DNA from: Planctomycetaceae bacterium
GTDB lineage: Bacteria; Planctomycetota; Planctomycetia; Pirellulales; Pirellulaceae
Direction: 5' to 3'
DNA: 64,000 bases
Assembly (NCBI GenBank): GCA_002717145.1
Contig: PBCP01000072.1
Coordinates: 37,410 to 101,409, forward strand
The notes under the pieces were generated by a model. The model ran no database searches, was not told the origin of the DNA, and saw only the letters and a program-made list of their open reading frames with translations. The translations under genes and the position numbers were made by a program. Within the stretch, counting starts at the first letter, position 1. Each line of letters begins with the position of its first letter. Below, piece after piece: positions 48,750 through 57,560 of the stretch.

Positions 48750-50321
48750 CTATGCTCTTTCCGCTCCCGGTCGTCCAGCCTCTACAACAAAACTCGCTTT
48801 CTTTACCAATGGTGAGTTAGGTTTATCGACAAAGGGAGTGACCCGGAAATGTGATGTCCAATTTCCGGGTGTTAAATCACAGGACACATAACCACGGTTG
48901 GAGTTGTACCACTTAACAAACTCATTCTGTCCGGCTGCTCGTTCATACTCGGCGATAGAGTTGCCACCATTACCACCAGAGGTCATCGAAGATCCAACAA
49001 ACTCGGTTCCTACAATCGGCGAATCTGCTCGATCTGACTCTAACATCAAATCGTTGACCCAGTTGACATGTATGTCGCCCGTCAGGACGACCGGATTGGG
49101 CACATTTCGTTCATGAAAGAATTTCAACAAACGTCGGCGACTGACTTCGTATCCAGGCCATTGGTCCATACTATACCGTGGTTCGGTTGGCTGGCCTCGA
49201 TTGAGGTCCGCCATCATGACCTGTTGGGCCAGCACGTTCCATGTCGTGGTTGAGCGAGTTAAGCCTGACATTAACCAATGTTCCTGCGTCGCTCCCAGCA
49301 TCGTACCGTTGGCATCGAGCGCCTTACCGGTCTTGGGTTTTTGGCCATCGCCGTTTGGCTGATCTGTTCGGTATTGTCTTGTATCCAAGACATAAAAATT
49401 CGCGAGACGTCCGTATCGAACTTGTCTATAAAGCTTCATGTGAGGGCCCTGTGGAAATGCCCTACGTCGGAGAGGCATGAATTCATAATACGCCTGATAT
49501 GCGTTCATACGCCTTGCAAGAAATGCTTCAGGCGAAATCCCTTCCTCTTCTGACACCAGATCAGCATAATTGTTATCGAATTCATGATCATCCCAGGTAA
49601 CCAACCAAGGGAATAATCGATGAGCTTCCTTGAGCGACTCATCCAAACGATACTGAGCATACCGCTGCCGATAGTTGGCAAGACTCTCTATTTCCTTACC
49701 GAGGTGTTTTCGCACCCGATTATCAACACCGGCATATTCGTAGATATAATCCCCCAGATGAATTACCAGATCAAGATCCTCGGCCGCCATATGAGGATAC
49801 CCGTTAAAGTACCCGGATTCGTAGTGCTGACATGAAGTAAAGGCGAATCGCATGCGTTCGGGCATTACGTGCCTTGCAGGTGTGGTTTTTGTCCGGCCAA
49901 TCGGACTAATCTCATCGCCCACATGGAATCGAAAGAAATACCATCGATCCGGCTCCAGTCCCTTCACCTCAACATGGACGGAATGCCCCAATTGAGGCAC
50001 TGCCACCGCAGAACCCTTTGCCGCAATTGAACTAAACGCCTCGTCATGAGCAACCTCCCATTTCACCTGAATGGCATTCGACAGAGTCACTTCACCTACC
50101 AGAGGAGATTCGGACAGCCTGGTCCAAAGAACCACACCATCGTGTTCCGGATCGCCCGAGGCAACTCCAAGTGTAAATGGATTTTGGCTAAATACAGGAG
50201 CCTTCTCCACGTATCCGCTGACTTGGGTTGCAAGAGTTGGAATCGCTGAGACGGACGCCAGATATTGTAAAAATCGCCTGCGTTCAATCCCGTATCGTTT
50301 TTTCTGTGGTTTCCCAGCCAT
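48750..50321 (-). CDS. PhoD-type alkaline phosphatase/phosphodiesterase
   Basis: 523 residues. RRRFLQYLASVSAIPTLA (residues 10-27) is a Tat signal, as usual for PhoD. The N-terminal domain has FTLGVASGDPEHDGVVLWTRL; the catalytic domain has FTSCQHYESGYFNGY, HLGDYIYEY, WDDHEFDNNYAD and TGDIHVNW, covering the expected Ca/Fe ligands. It hydrolyses phosphomonoesters and diesters in the periplasm and is often induced by phosphate limitation. A run of genes on the same strand (47373-52640) contains SASA, PhoD, a metallophosphoesterase and an alpha/beta hydrolase. I saw no Pho box that I could support. Confidence 0.9.
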   Translation of the reverse strand: MAGKPQKKRYGIERRRFLQYLASVSAIPTLATQVSGYVEKAPVFSQNPFTLGVASGDPEHDGVVLWTRLSESPLVGEVTLSNAIQVKWEVAHDEAFSSIAAKGSAVAVPQLGHSVHVEVKGLEPDRWYFFRFHVGDEISPIGRTKTTPARHVMPERMRFAFTSCQHYESGYFNGYPHMAAEDLDLVIHLGDYIYEYAGVDNRVRKHLGKEIESLANYRQRYAQYRLDESLKEAHRLFPWLVTWDDHEFDNNYADLVSEEEGISPEAFLARRMNAYQAYYEFMPLRRRAFPQGPHMKLYRQVRYGRLANFYVLDTRQYRTDQPNGDGQKPKTGKALDANGTMLGATQEHWLMSGLTRSTTTWNVLAQQVMMADLNRGQPTEPRYSMDQWPGYEVSRRRLLKFFHERNVPNPVVLTGDIHVNWVNDLMLESDRADSPIVGTEFVGSSMTSGGNGGNSIAEYERAAGQNEFVKWYNSNRGYVSCDLTPGNWTSHFRVTPFVDKPNSPLVKKASFVVEAGRPGAERA

Positions 50322-50410
50322 GTAAATCTGCCTTCTGTGCTTGGCTTTTTGTGAAGCGGTTTATTGTTTCTCTGTTGAGTAGAATCGATGTGGAGAGATT
50401 AAACTCCAAC

Positions 50411-51346
50411 TTACGTCGCAGGCCATTGATACGAAGCTTGTTTACGATGCCCTGCTACCTTTACAGTGCCATCAGGAAGCACTGAAACGATACTGCAGGC
50501 ATTACTTTGCTCGTAACTGCCTTCCACCATCGCCACCATTGTACAGTAATGGATTCCCTTGATCAGTTGATGTTCGTTCTTGTGACTATGCCCCTGAAAG
50601 ACGGCTAACACATTATTGGACGCTTCCAGCTTATTTCGAACGATGGCTGCATTCTTAGCACTGTAAACCCCAGCGTCATCGAGGCGTTGATGTGTAAAAA
50701 CAATGGTCGGCCTTTTTGTATCTGCCAAATCGGCTTCAAGCCACTGCACCTGCTCTTCGGAAACATTCGGATCCGTCCAATCAAAGTTTTTGCGCTGATA
50801 AGGCTTACCATCGCTACGAAAACAAGCGTCCAGAATTACAAAATGAACGCCATTGCGATTAAACGAATAGAACGACTTATCCTGACCAACACCGTTGAGA
50901 AATTCACTTTTGGTGAGCGTGTCAACACAGTGATTTCCCAATACAAAATGCTTAGGGCAATCAATTGTATTAAGTACTTTAACTATACGAGAGAGATATC
51001 CTAATTCAGTTTCAACCTCAGAAGCCGCATCAATGAGATCGCCAAGGCACACTAAGAACTCTGGGGCGTTCCGGTCGAACACAGTCTTGGCTTCGGCAAG
51101 CTTTCTCAATGTTTCCCGATAATGCCGACTGCCGGCGGTCGGCTTATCTGCATAGTGCAGGTCGGTAATTAACGCAAAATTAGAAAGCGGCTTTTGGTCC
51201 AGGATCGCGCCGAAACTGGAACTTCCAGCTGTCGTGATGCCTGAAAGTAATAGCACGGATCCATCCTGCATAAATACCCGGCGACTTCTTAGACCATAAT
51301 GAGCTCGTCGCTGCTGATTCAACTTGCCAATCTTTGTACTATTCAT
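50411..51346 (-). CDS. Secreted calcineurin-like metallophosphoesterase
   Basis: About 311 residues from ATG 51346, preceded by GAGGGTG; an ATG at 51358 and a TTG at 51364 are alternatives. RSRRVFMQDGSVLLLSG (about 20-36) is a Tat-like signal. All metal motifs are intact: TDLHYAD (Asp62, His64), CLGDLID, LGNHCVD, FTHQRLD and FQGHSHKNEH. It probably hydrolyses a phosphodiester or phosphomonoester outside the cytoplasm. The start overlaps the end of the alpha/beta hydrolase gene by 8 bases, so the two are translationally coupled. The contrast with the degenerate phosphoesterase-like protein at 42126-44063 is useful. Confidence 0.87.
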   Translation of the reverse strand: MNSTKIGKLNQQRRAHYGLRSRRVFMQDGSVLLLSGITTAGSSSFGAILDQKPLSNFALITDLHYADKPTAGSRHYRETLRKLAEAKTVFDRNAPEFLVCLGDLIDAASEVETELGYLSRIVKVLNTIDCPKHFVLGNHCVDTLTKSEFLNGVGQDKSFYSFNRNGVHFVILDACFRSDGKPYQRKNFDWTDPNVSEEQVQWLEADLADTKRPTIVFTHQRLDDAGVYSAKNAAIVRNKLEASNNVLAVFQGHSHKNEHQLIKGIHYCTMVAMVEGSYEQSNACSIVSVLPDGTVKVAGHRKQASYQWPAT

Positions 51347-52640
51347 TTTCACCCTCATTTGCAAAAGTCACATCGGTGGTTACCATTCCACCATTTTCAT
51401 CCTTCACGGCCAAACACCAGATGGTTGCGTCTTGGGGAACGCGAGCCGAGACGACGTCCCCACTCACTGTCGCATCTATCGTGACCCATATCCGGTTTAC
51501 AAGTGGACCTGCGTCCTTAGTGTATTGCAGTGACGCCGACGCTACCTTCGTCCCTTGAGCAATATGTGCGTAAAAGACAGAGTCTTCCATCGTCGTCCCA
51601 GCAATTCTGCAAAGCGGTTGCCGATCCAATAACTTTTGATCAATAAATCGATAAATCTCGGGTGGTGCCCAACCTGCCTGGTGACTATGAGCCATACCTG
51701 CTTCTATCCGAATCGCCTTCTCGCCCCGAACTAATTGATAGCTCCTGGAATAAGATCCCAGCGGATAATGCTTATCGTTCGTTCCGTTTACAAACATGAT
51801 TGGCACCTTGCAGTGTGGCAGGAACTCTGACGGATCATGGTGTTTAACCCACTTTTTCTGCTGTGATACATTGTTCCTCTCGATCAGCACTCGTTGAACG
51901 GACTCACCTTCTGCAAGAAACCCACATCCGTATACTGGAACAGCAGCCTTAAATCGATGGTCCACGCTGGCGGTAAGGCATGTAAGGTATCCCCCCCAGC
52001 TAATTCCTGTAATCGCAGTCTTTTCCGGATTCACTTCAGGCAAGCTACGCAAAAATGAATGAGCTCTAATTGCTGCTGAGACAGCATGATACTGCCAATC
52101 ATTGGTCAGATCCCCATCCACATTCAATATTTTATTGTTCACATCGTCTAAAGGACCACCGTTTTCGAGACGCATGCGAAGCTCTCGCTGAAAGTCGTAA
52201 TGACGTTGAATTCGCCCCGTAGCTGGATCAAATTCTGGAGCTTTAGGTTGCTTACCACCTAAATCAAGCGCAATTGCAGCATAGCCACGATCAACCCACA
52301 TTTGCACCCACTGAGAAAACGCAGTGCCACCACCTCCATGCAGCAATACGATAGCTGGCAGATCGGACTCAAAACTCGATTGGCCCTTTAATCGCGATGG
52401 TGTAGAAAAGTAGGCAAAGATCTCCGTTGATTTCCCATTGTATTGTTCACCTTTTATCAACAGGGATCTGATCGGTGAACTATTATCAATCCAGTGATGT
52501 TCAGGCGTTTCGAACAACTCCTCCAAATCCCACCGTTTAAACGCCTCGGGGGATGCTTCCGACTCAGCACAAACCGCTATGTATTGAGCACAGAACAGCC
52601 AGCACGGAATGCACCACTGAGCTAATTGACTTGCCTTCAT
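51339..52640 (-). CDS. Secreted alpha/beta hydrolase, acetyl-xylan-esterase/peptidase-like
   Basis: About 433 residues from ATG 52640, which has a perfect AAGGAGG upstream and begins a signal peptide (MKASQLAQWCIPCWLF); an upstream extension to 52718 lacks such support. VLLHGGGGTAFSQW is the oxyanion region, ITGISWGGYLTC carries the nucleophile serine, NGTNDKHY the acid and AHSHQAGW a candidate histidine. The last 90 residues form an extra beta-rich domain. Layout suggests the prolyl-oligopeptidase-like or acetyl-xylan esterase group (PhoPQ-regulated-like), acting on an acylated substrate outside the cell. It is divergent from the large SASA gene at 52740. Confidence 0.85.
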   Translation of the reverse strand: MKASQLAQWCIPCWLFCAQYIAVCAESEASPEAFKRWDLEELFETPEHHWIDNSSPIRSLLIKGEQYNGKSTEIFAYFSTPSRLKGQSSFESDLPAIVLLHGGGGTAFSQWVQMWVDRGYAAIALDLGGKQPKAPEFDPATGRIQRHYDFQRELRMRLENGGPLDDVNNKILNVDGDLTNDWQYHAVSAAIRAHSFLRSLPEVNPEKTAITGISWGGYLTCLTASVDHRFKAAVPVYGCGFLAEGESVQRVLIERNNVSQQKKWVKHHDPSEFLPHCKVPIMFVNGTNDKHYPLGSYSRSYQLVRGEKAIRIEAGMAHSHQAGWAPPEIYRFIDQKLLDRQPLCRIAGTTMEDSVFYAHIAQGTKVASASLQYTKDAGPLVNRIWVTIDATVSGDVVSARVPQDATIWCLAVKDENGGMVTTDVTFANEGENE

Positions 52641-52695
52641 TGACAGCCTCCTTCGTGCTCTATAATAACGCGAATCCATCGCGATTTGGATATCG

Positions 52696-52701
52696 TATAA
52701 T
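52696..52701 (+). promoter_or_regulatory. Candidate -10 box for the SASA/GDPD/subtilase operon
   Basis: A perfect TATAAT lies 38 bases before the ATG at 52740 in the 99-base divergent gap. No convincing -35 box is visible. An 8-base palindrome, ATCGCGAT (52678-52685), sits just upstream and could be an operator, though this is only a sequence observation. Confidence 0.3.
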
Positions 52702-52739
52702 AAATTCGAACTTCTCACTTCTCTACAGAAGGATCAGAT

Positions 52740-55616
52740 ATGCCTCGAGTAGCCGTCCCACAATTGATATTCTATCTTGTTGCCTACTTTGCCTGCCCTT
52801 ATTCCCTTTCGGCGGACGACAGCCAACTTAAGCTCGCTGTACCATTCCAATCCAACATGGTTTTACAGCGTCAAAAGGATGTTCCTGTTTGGGGAGTGGC
52901 CAAGCCCGGCTCTCAAGTCACCGTCGAATTTGCGGGGCAGACCAAATCCGCAAAGGCCAGTCCAAGCGGCCAATGGAAATTGAACCTAACACCACTAACA
53001 GCATCCAGGCAGGGCAGAGATTTTCTGGTTTCATCCGGTGAGCAAGCCATCCATTTATCCAATGTCCTTGTTGGCGAAGTTTGGTTTTCATCAGGTCAAT
53101 CCAATATGGTTTGGTTAGCCAACAGCAGCATGTGCCGGGATCTGGCAACCGAACTCGCTCGGGCTGAAAAAGAAGTTCCAATCCGTGAAATCAGTATCGA
53201 CACAGTATCTGCACTCTATCCTCAAAGGCATGCACAATCGACTGACGGCTGGAAGACTTCGAAGCAGGCCGGAGGTTTCTCAGCCCTGTCGCTTGCCTTC
53301 GCATATGACTTGTACAAAGAACTTGACGTCCCCATCGGCATCCTACTGAGCGCACACAGCAACACGCGAATTGAAGCGTTTACTCAGCGACAGGCGATCG
53401 AACAACATCCAACGCTAAAGGTTGATCGCGATTTAATTCATTCGGCTGACCCGCTCACGCAACAGGGTCGCGATGCATATCAACAATATTACGACGACCT
53501 CAAACACTGGCAATCTGAAGCTATCCATGCTGTTCGCGTCCAAAGTAAATTACCACCCCGCCCGTCATTGCCGGGAATTGCAGGCATGTGGCGCGGCCCA
53601 TCGCAGTTTTTCAACGGAAAAATTAACCCGGTCGTACCATTTGCCATTCGAGGCGCAATTTGGTGTCAGGGGACAAGTAATTCCGGTGATGGACGCATCT
53701 ACGCGGCACGAATGGAAGCACTGTTAAATGGCTGGCGCGACGCATGGGATATGCCCGACATGCCATTCATTTTCACCCAAATGCAGTGCTACGGCACACC
53801 GGATATTAACTCGGTTGGTTTTGCCGATATTCGTCAGGCTCAGCACCTCTTCTTTCAAAATAATCGGAAACACGTTGGCATGGTCGTCCAAACGGACCTT
53901 AATTCTGCCCGACCGCAAGGCATTCATTACTTCAATAAGCTACATCCCGGAATGCGGATGGCACGCTGGGCACTGGCAAATACATATGGGCGTGACATTC
54001 CGTATTCAGGGCCGATTTATGCCGGCTATACCGTAGAAGGAAATAAGGTGTCCGTTCACTTTGAGCAGGAAAGCCTTTTTGGCGGTTTAATGGTAGGCAC
54101 CAAAGGGATGGCCAAGGACTATCAAATGGACGGATCCTATGTGGAACCTGCCAGGGCAACACCGGGGGTCCCACTAAATCATTTTCGCCTTTGTGGTAAA
54201 GACAGAGTTTGGCATACGGCGGACGCTGTCATTGACGGAGATACCGTCATCGTAATGTCAGACGACGTACCTGCTCCGATCGGCGTTCAATACGCCTATA
54301 GCGGCACTCCTGAAAACTCCAATCTTTATAACAAAGCCGGGCTACCTGCAACCCCTTTTGCGGCCATCGAACATTCATTCATATTCGAAGAGGACGATCT
54401 AGAAAAGGTTGCGGCCCTTAAGGCGAGATACGCACGCTTCACCGATCCGGATTATCCTATCCTGCAAGTCGTCGAGTACTTCCGCGATGGCGCCATCGTC
54501 CAACGTGATAAACCTATTCCAATTTGGGGTCACGCCAACCAGGGAGTCACCGTCTCCGTGACACTTGGAGACACGACTAAAACTGTCGTGGCGAATGAAT
54601 TTCAGCAGTGGGCGTTGGAATTTCCTCCGCTCAAGGCATCCACACGACCTATAACACTCAAAGTCACGTCCAGTCATGGATTTGAGCGAATCGTCAGCAA
54701 TATCCTTGTTGGAGATGTTTGGTACCTTACCGGTAGCACACAACTGACTTCCGAATTGGCCTATAATTCGCGGGCCTCGGAGCCCTCTACACTGACTCCC
54801 ATGCCATTAGTGAGGGAATTCCGACGCAAGACGGCAGCCAGTACTTTCACAACACCACGCAAACGTAAATTTGAGACTGGTGGAGGGCGTTATCGATCTT
54901 CCTGGCTCAGTGCCGATATGTCACCTAACCATGAAGGTATCTCCATGTTTGCATATCACTTTGCCAAAAACCTCGATCGGGATGGTATTCCACAGGGATT
55001 CATCACGATGTCATCCGGTCAGGGTGCCCAAATGGCGTCCCCCCTTTCATGGACTCCGTATTCCGCGGTTAAAGAAGTGACAGCTCCTGAATTCACTGAA
55101 CGGCTTGAACAATTATTCCTGCAGTATCCGGATACGGTCGTAGCTCAAAAGGCCTTTAATGCTCACATTCAGCAGGTGCAACAATTCGTCGCCACGATTA
55201 TCTCCAGAAAGGGCAGAGGCACGGACGAGAAGGACGGCGTTCCCCTGTCTGCTCCCGCTTTTCCAGAAGCTGGTAATAGGGAAGACATACCGTCTGACTC
55301 AATTCCAACCTATGTCTATAATTGGTGCGTGAGCCCCATGACTCCCATGGCGATTGCAGGTGTAGTCTGGGTTCCTTCCGCTAACAACATTGGGTATGCA
55401 CCGGAAGATTATACTACCGAGCTACAGATCTACGCCAATAGCCTCGCTACAACCTATGGGGTAAAAGAAGTTCCCTTCTATTACGCCCATCCGACACCTG
55501 AGTTGGTAAACGGAGTCACGCAGCCTTCCATCCCTCAAGGATATAGCATTGACATGACGACTTGGCCAAAATCGCTCGAGATGATCGGGAAGCAACTTGC
55601 CAAAATGACTAAATAA
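52740..55616 (+). CDS. Tandem sialate O-acetylesterase-like protein, second unit degenerate
   Basis: 958 residues with a signal peptide (about 1-24); AAGGA lies 6 bases before the ATG. The N-terminal unit has FQSNMVLQRQKDVPVWG, a jelly-roll region, then VGEVWFSSGQSNM with nucleophile Ser121, and GAIWCQGTSN. From about residue 575 the same order recurs: YFRDGAIVQRDKPIPIWG, then VGDVWYLTGSTQL (residues 659-669), where the nucleophile position is Thr667. So the protein is an internal duplication whose second copy has lost the catalytic serine and may bind substrate or stabilise. Followed after 32 bases by a GDPD gene. Confidence 0.87.
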   Translation: MPRVAVPQLIFYLVAYFACPYSLSADDSQLKLAVPFQSNMVLQRQKDVPVWGVAKPGSQVTVEFAGQTKSAKASPSGQWKLNLTPLTASRQGRDFLVSSGEQAIHLSNVLVGEVWFSSGQSNMVWLANSSMCRDLATELARAEKEVPIREISIDTVSALYPQRHAQSTDGWKTSKQAGGFSALSLAFAYDLYKELDVPIGILLSAHSNTRIEAFTQRQAIEQHPTLKVDRDLIHSADPLTQQGRDAYQQYYDDLKHWQSEAIHAVRVQSKLPPRPSLPGIAGMWRGPSQFFNGKINPVVPFAIRGAIWCQGTSNSGDGRIYAARMEALLNGWRDAWDMPDMPFIFTQMQCYGTPDINSVGFADIRQAQHLFFQNNRKHVGMVVQTDLNSARPQGIHYFNKLHPGMRMARWALANTYGRDIPYSGPIYAGYTVEGNKVSVHFEQESLFGGLMVGTKGMAKDYQMDGSYVEPARATPGVPLNHFRLCGKDRVWHTADAVIDGDTVIVMSDDVPAPIGVQYAYSGTPENSNLYNKAGLPATPFAAIEHSFIFEEDDLEKVAALKARYARFTDPDYPILQVVEYFRDGAIVQRDKPIPIWGHANQGVTVSVTLGDTTKTVVANEFQQWALEFPPLKASTRPITLKVTSSHGFERIVSNILVGDVWYLTGSTQLTSELAYNSRASEPSTLTPMPLVREFRRKTAASTFTTPRKRKFETGGGRYRSSWLSADMSPNHEGISMFAYHFAKNLDRDGIPQGFITMSSGQGAQMASPLSWTPYSAVKEVTAPEFTERLEQLFLQYPDTVVAQKAFNAHIQQVQQFVATIISRKGRGTDEKDGVPLSAPAFPEAGNREDIPSDSIPTYVYNWCVSPMTPMAIAGVVWVPSANNIGYAPEDYTTELQIYANSLATTYGVKEVPFYYAHPTPELVNGVTQPSIPQGYSIDMTTWPKSLEMIGKQLAKMTK

Positions 55617-55648
55617 CGTCCTACAGTCGCCTGTAATGAAAAAGCATT

Positions 55649-56500
55649 ATGCAAAAAACCACCTACCTTCCCCTGTTAGCTGTTGTCAGCTTCACTCTCA
55701 GCTCAATTATTTGTGAGCAAGTCCGCGCTCAGAGCAGCCAATTAAATTCTGCTGTGCCAATCGTAGCACATCGAGGTGCCTCCAAAGACGCTCCGGAAAA
55801 CACGATTGCCGCATTCATGGAGGCATGGAAACAGGGAGCCGATGCGATTGAAGGAGATTTCCATCTCACCAAAGACGGTGAAATTGTCTGTGTCCATGAT
55901 GCCAACATAAAGCACTACACTGGTAAAAACCTGGAAGTCCGGAACCTTACATTGAAGGAACTAAAGTCGTATGACTTTGGAAAATGGCACGCCCCGACAT
56001 TTGCTGGCACGGTGATTCCCACGCTTCGTGAAGTACTAGCCATGATTCCTGAAGGCAAGAAAATCTATATCGAAGTTAAGAGTGACGCTAGTCTAGTCCC
56101 TATCATGTTGGAACATCTAAAAAAGAGCGGCCTTACGCCCGAACAAATAGTCGTCATTTCTTTTCATACTGAAGTCATCGCGGCTGTTGAGAAGGCGCGA
56201 CCTGAACTCAAGACTTATTGGCTAACTTCATTCAAGAAGACTGCAGAAGGGACACAGCGCCCTTCGACTCACCACATTCTTTCCACGTTAAGGAAGTTAA
56301 AGACGGATGGCGTCAGCACACATTACGACGGCGCGACGGCAACTCGTGTTAACGACGTCCAAAAGGCCGGATTCGAATATCATGTCTGGACAGTAGACCA
56401 AATCGAACTGGCGAAACGGCTATACGCCACCGGCGTGCAGTCGATTACCACTAATATCCCGGGCAAACTACGAGCCGGGATATCCCCTCCTCCCAAATAA
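55649..56500 (+). CDS. Secreted glycerophosphodiester phosphodiesterase
   Basis: 283 residues with a signal peptide (about 1-28). VAHRGASKDAPENTIAAF gives the first catalytic histidine region; AIEGDFHLTKDGEIVCVHD supplies the metal ligands and second histidine; YIEVKSD is the third block. Length is normal for a single-domain GDPD, so it lacks the propeller present in the second GDPD of this window (44100-45683). It should hydrolyse glycerophosphodiesters to glycerol 3-phosphate and an alcohol in the periplasm. The subtilase gene starts 2 bases after its stop codon. Confidence 0.92.
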   Translation: MQKTTYLPLLAVVSFTLSSIICEQVRAQSSQLNSAVPIVAHRGASKDAPENTIAAFMEAWKQGADAIEGDFHLTKDGEIVCVHDANIKHYTGKNLEVRNLTLKELKSYDFGKWHAPTFAGTVIPTLREVLAMIPEGKKIYIEVKSDASLVPIMLEHLKKSGLTPEQIVVISFHTEVIAAVEKARPELKTYWLTSFKKTAEGTQRPSTHHILSTLRKLKTDGVSTHYDGATATRVNDVQKAGFEYHVWTVDQIELAKRLYATGVQSITTNIPGKLRAGISPPPK

Positions 56501-56502
56501 AG

Positions 56503-57531
56503 ATGCCAGGCAGACTCGGAGAGTTCATGTTCACAACAATAGGTCAAACTCCAAACACGATTCAAATTCAATACTGGTTGATTGTATCTCTGTTCATTCC
56601 TCTTGCTTGTACTCTCAGTTGCCCGGGCGCTGAACCGGCCCAACCTGTGCCGTTTGAGCAAAGTCAGGTGATTGCAACGTGGGACAAATATAAGGGAGTA
56701 TTGACATTTGGCGGTAATCAGACGCTTGCCTTGCTCGACGATGGGTGCGATTTATCCAAACCAGAATGGTCGGCAGACGCCAATAGCAAATACCCAAAGG
56801 TACTCGTAACTTACGACAGTGTTGATGGAGATGCAGACCCAAAACACGAAGGCCGAGGGTATCACGGCACGACGATAGGCATACCATCCAGTGTGAATCA
56901 TAACGGGAAACGAGGAGTGGCATTCAATAACCAGCTAGCCATCATCCGTTCACTGGAATGCTGTCATTGTAAGATTGCCGATTCTAAGACGCTGGCGTCC
57001 GCGTTAAAGTGGGTTGCCGACAATTACAAAAAGCATCGAATCACGACCGTCAACTTAGCACCCGTCGACGATCTGGCCCATGACAAACCGGTGATGACGG
57101 AGATTGATGCCCAACTCTCCAGATTACGAACACTTGGCATTTGGGTAAGTGCTCCGACTGGAAACCACAACTACACAACCGGAATCTCCTGGCCGGCCAG
57201 TCAGCCGAAATGTTTTGCAATTGGTGCTGTGACTCCTGGCACGAGCGTGGTATTTCTGGATCGGCATCAAAAAGTAGATCTTGTTGTACCTGCACATGCC
57301 ACATCCTCGTCCAATGCGATACTATGCGGATCGGCGATGATTCTCCGCGAAGCTATATCAAAGTCTAAATACGACTGGTCTCAACATGGGGACAACCTGC
57401 CCGAGGCGATGATGGCGATATTTAAACAAACAGGAACACCAATAAAAGATTCAGGGACGGGACTCACCTTTCATCAACTCAACTTATTGGCCGCTGTTGA
57501 TTTTGTATTTCGCAAATCTAATGAGCCGTAG
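56503..57531 (+). CDS. Secreted S8 subtilisin-like protease, divergent
   Basis: 342 residues. A hydrophobic signal sits at about 24-40, after a long N-region, so the start may be later (Met9). The S8 triad can be placed: Asp79 in LALLDDGCD, His121 in GRGYHGTTIG, and Ser in LCGSAMI near residue 270, with the oxyanion Asn in SAPTGNHN. The motifs around His and Ser deviate from HGTHVAG and GTSMAxP. The catalytic domain is short and has no pro-domain that I can recognise. It starts 2 bases after the GDPD stop and is the last gene of that operon. Moderately sure of the fold, less of activity. Confidence 0.75.
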   Translation: MPGRLGEFMFTTIGQTPNTIQIQYWLIVSLFIPLACTLSCPGAEPAQPVPFEQSQVIATWDKYKGVLTFGGNQTLALLDDGCDLSKPEWSADANSKYPKVLVTYDSVDGDADPKHEGRGYHGTTIGIPSSVNHNGKRGVAFNNQLAIIRSLECCHCKIADSKTLASALKWVADNYKKHRITTVNLAPVDDLAHDKPVMTEIDAQLSRLRTLGIWVSAPTGNHNYTTGISWPASQPKCFAIGAVTPGTSVVFLDRHQKVDLVVPAHATSSSNAILCGSAMILREAISKSKYDWSQHGDNLPEAMMAIFKQTGTPIKDSGTGLTFHQLNLLAAVDFVFRKSNEP

Positions 57532-57560
57532 AACCATGAGCTCTGGTTTTACCGTTCCAA

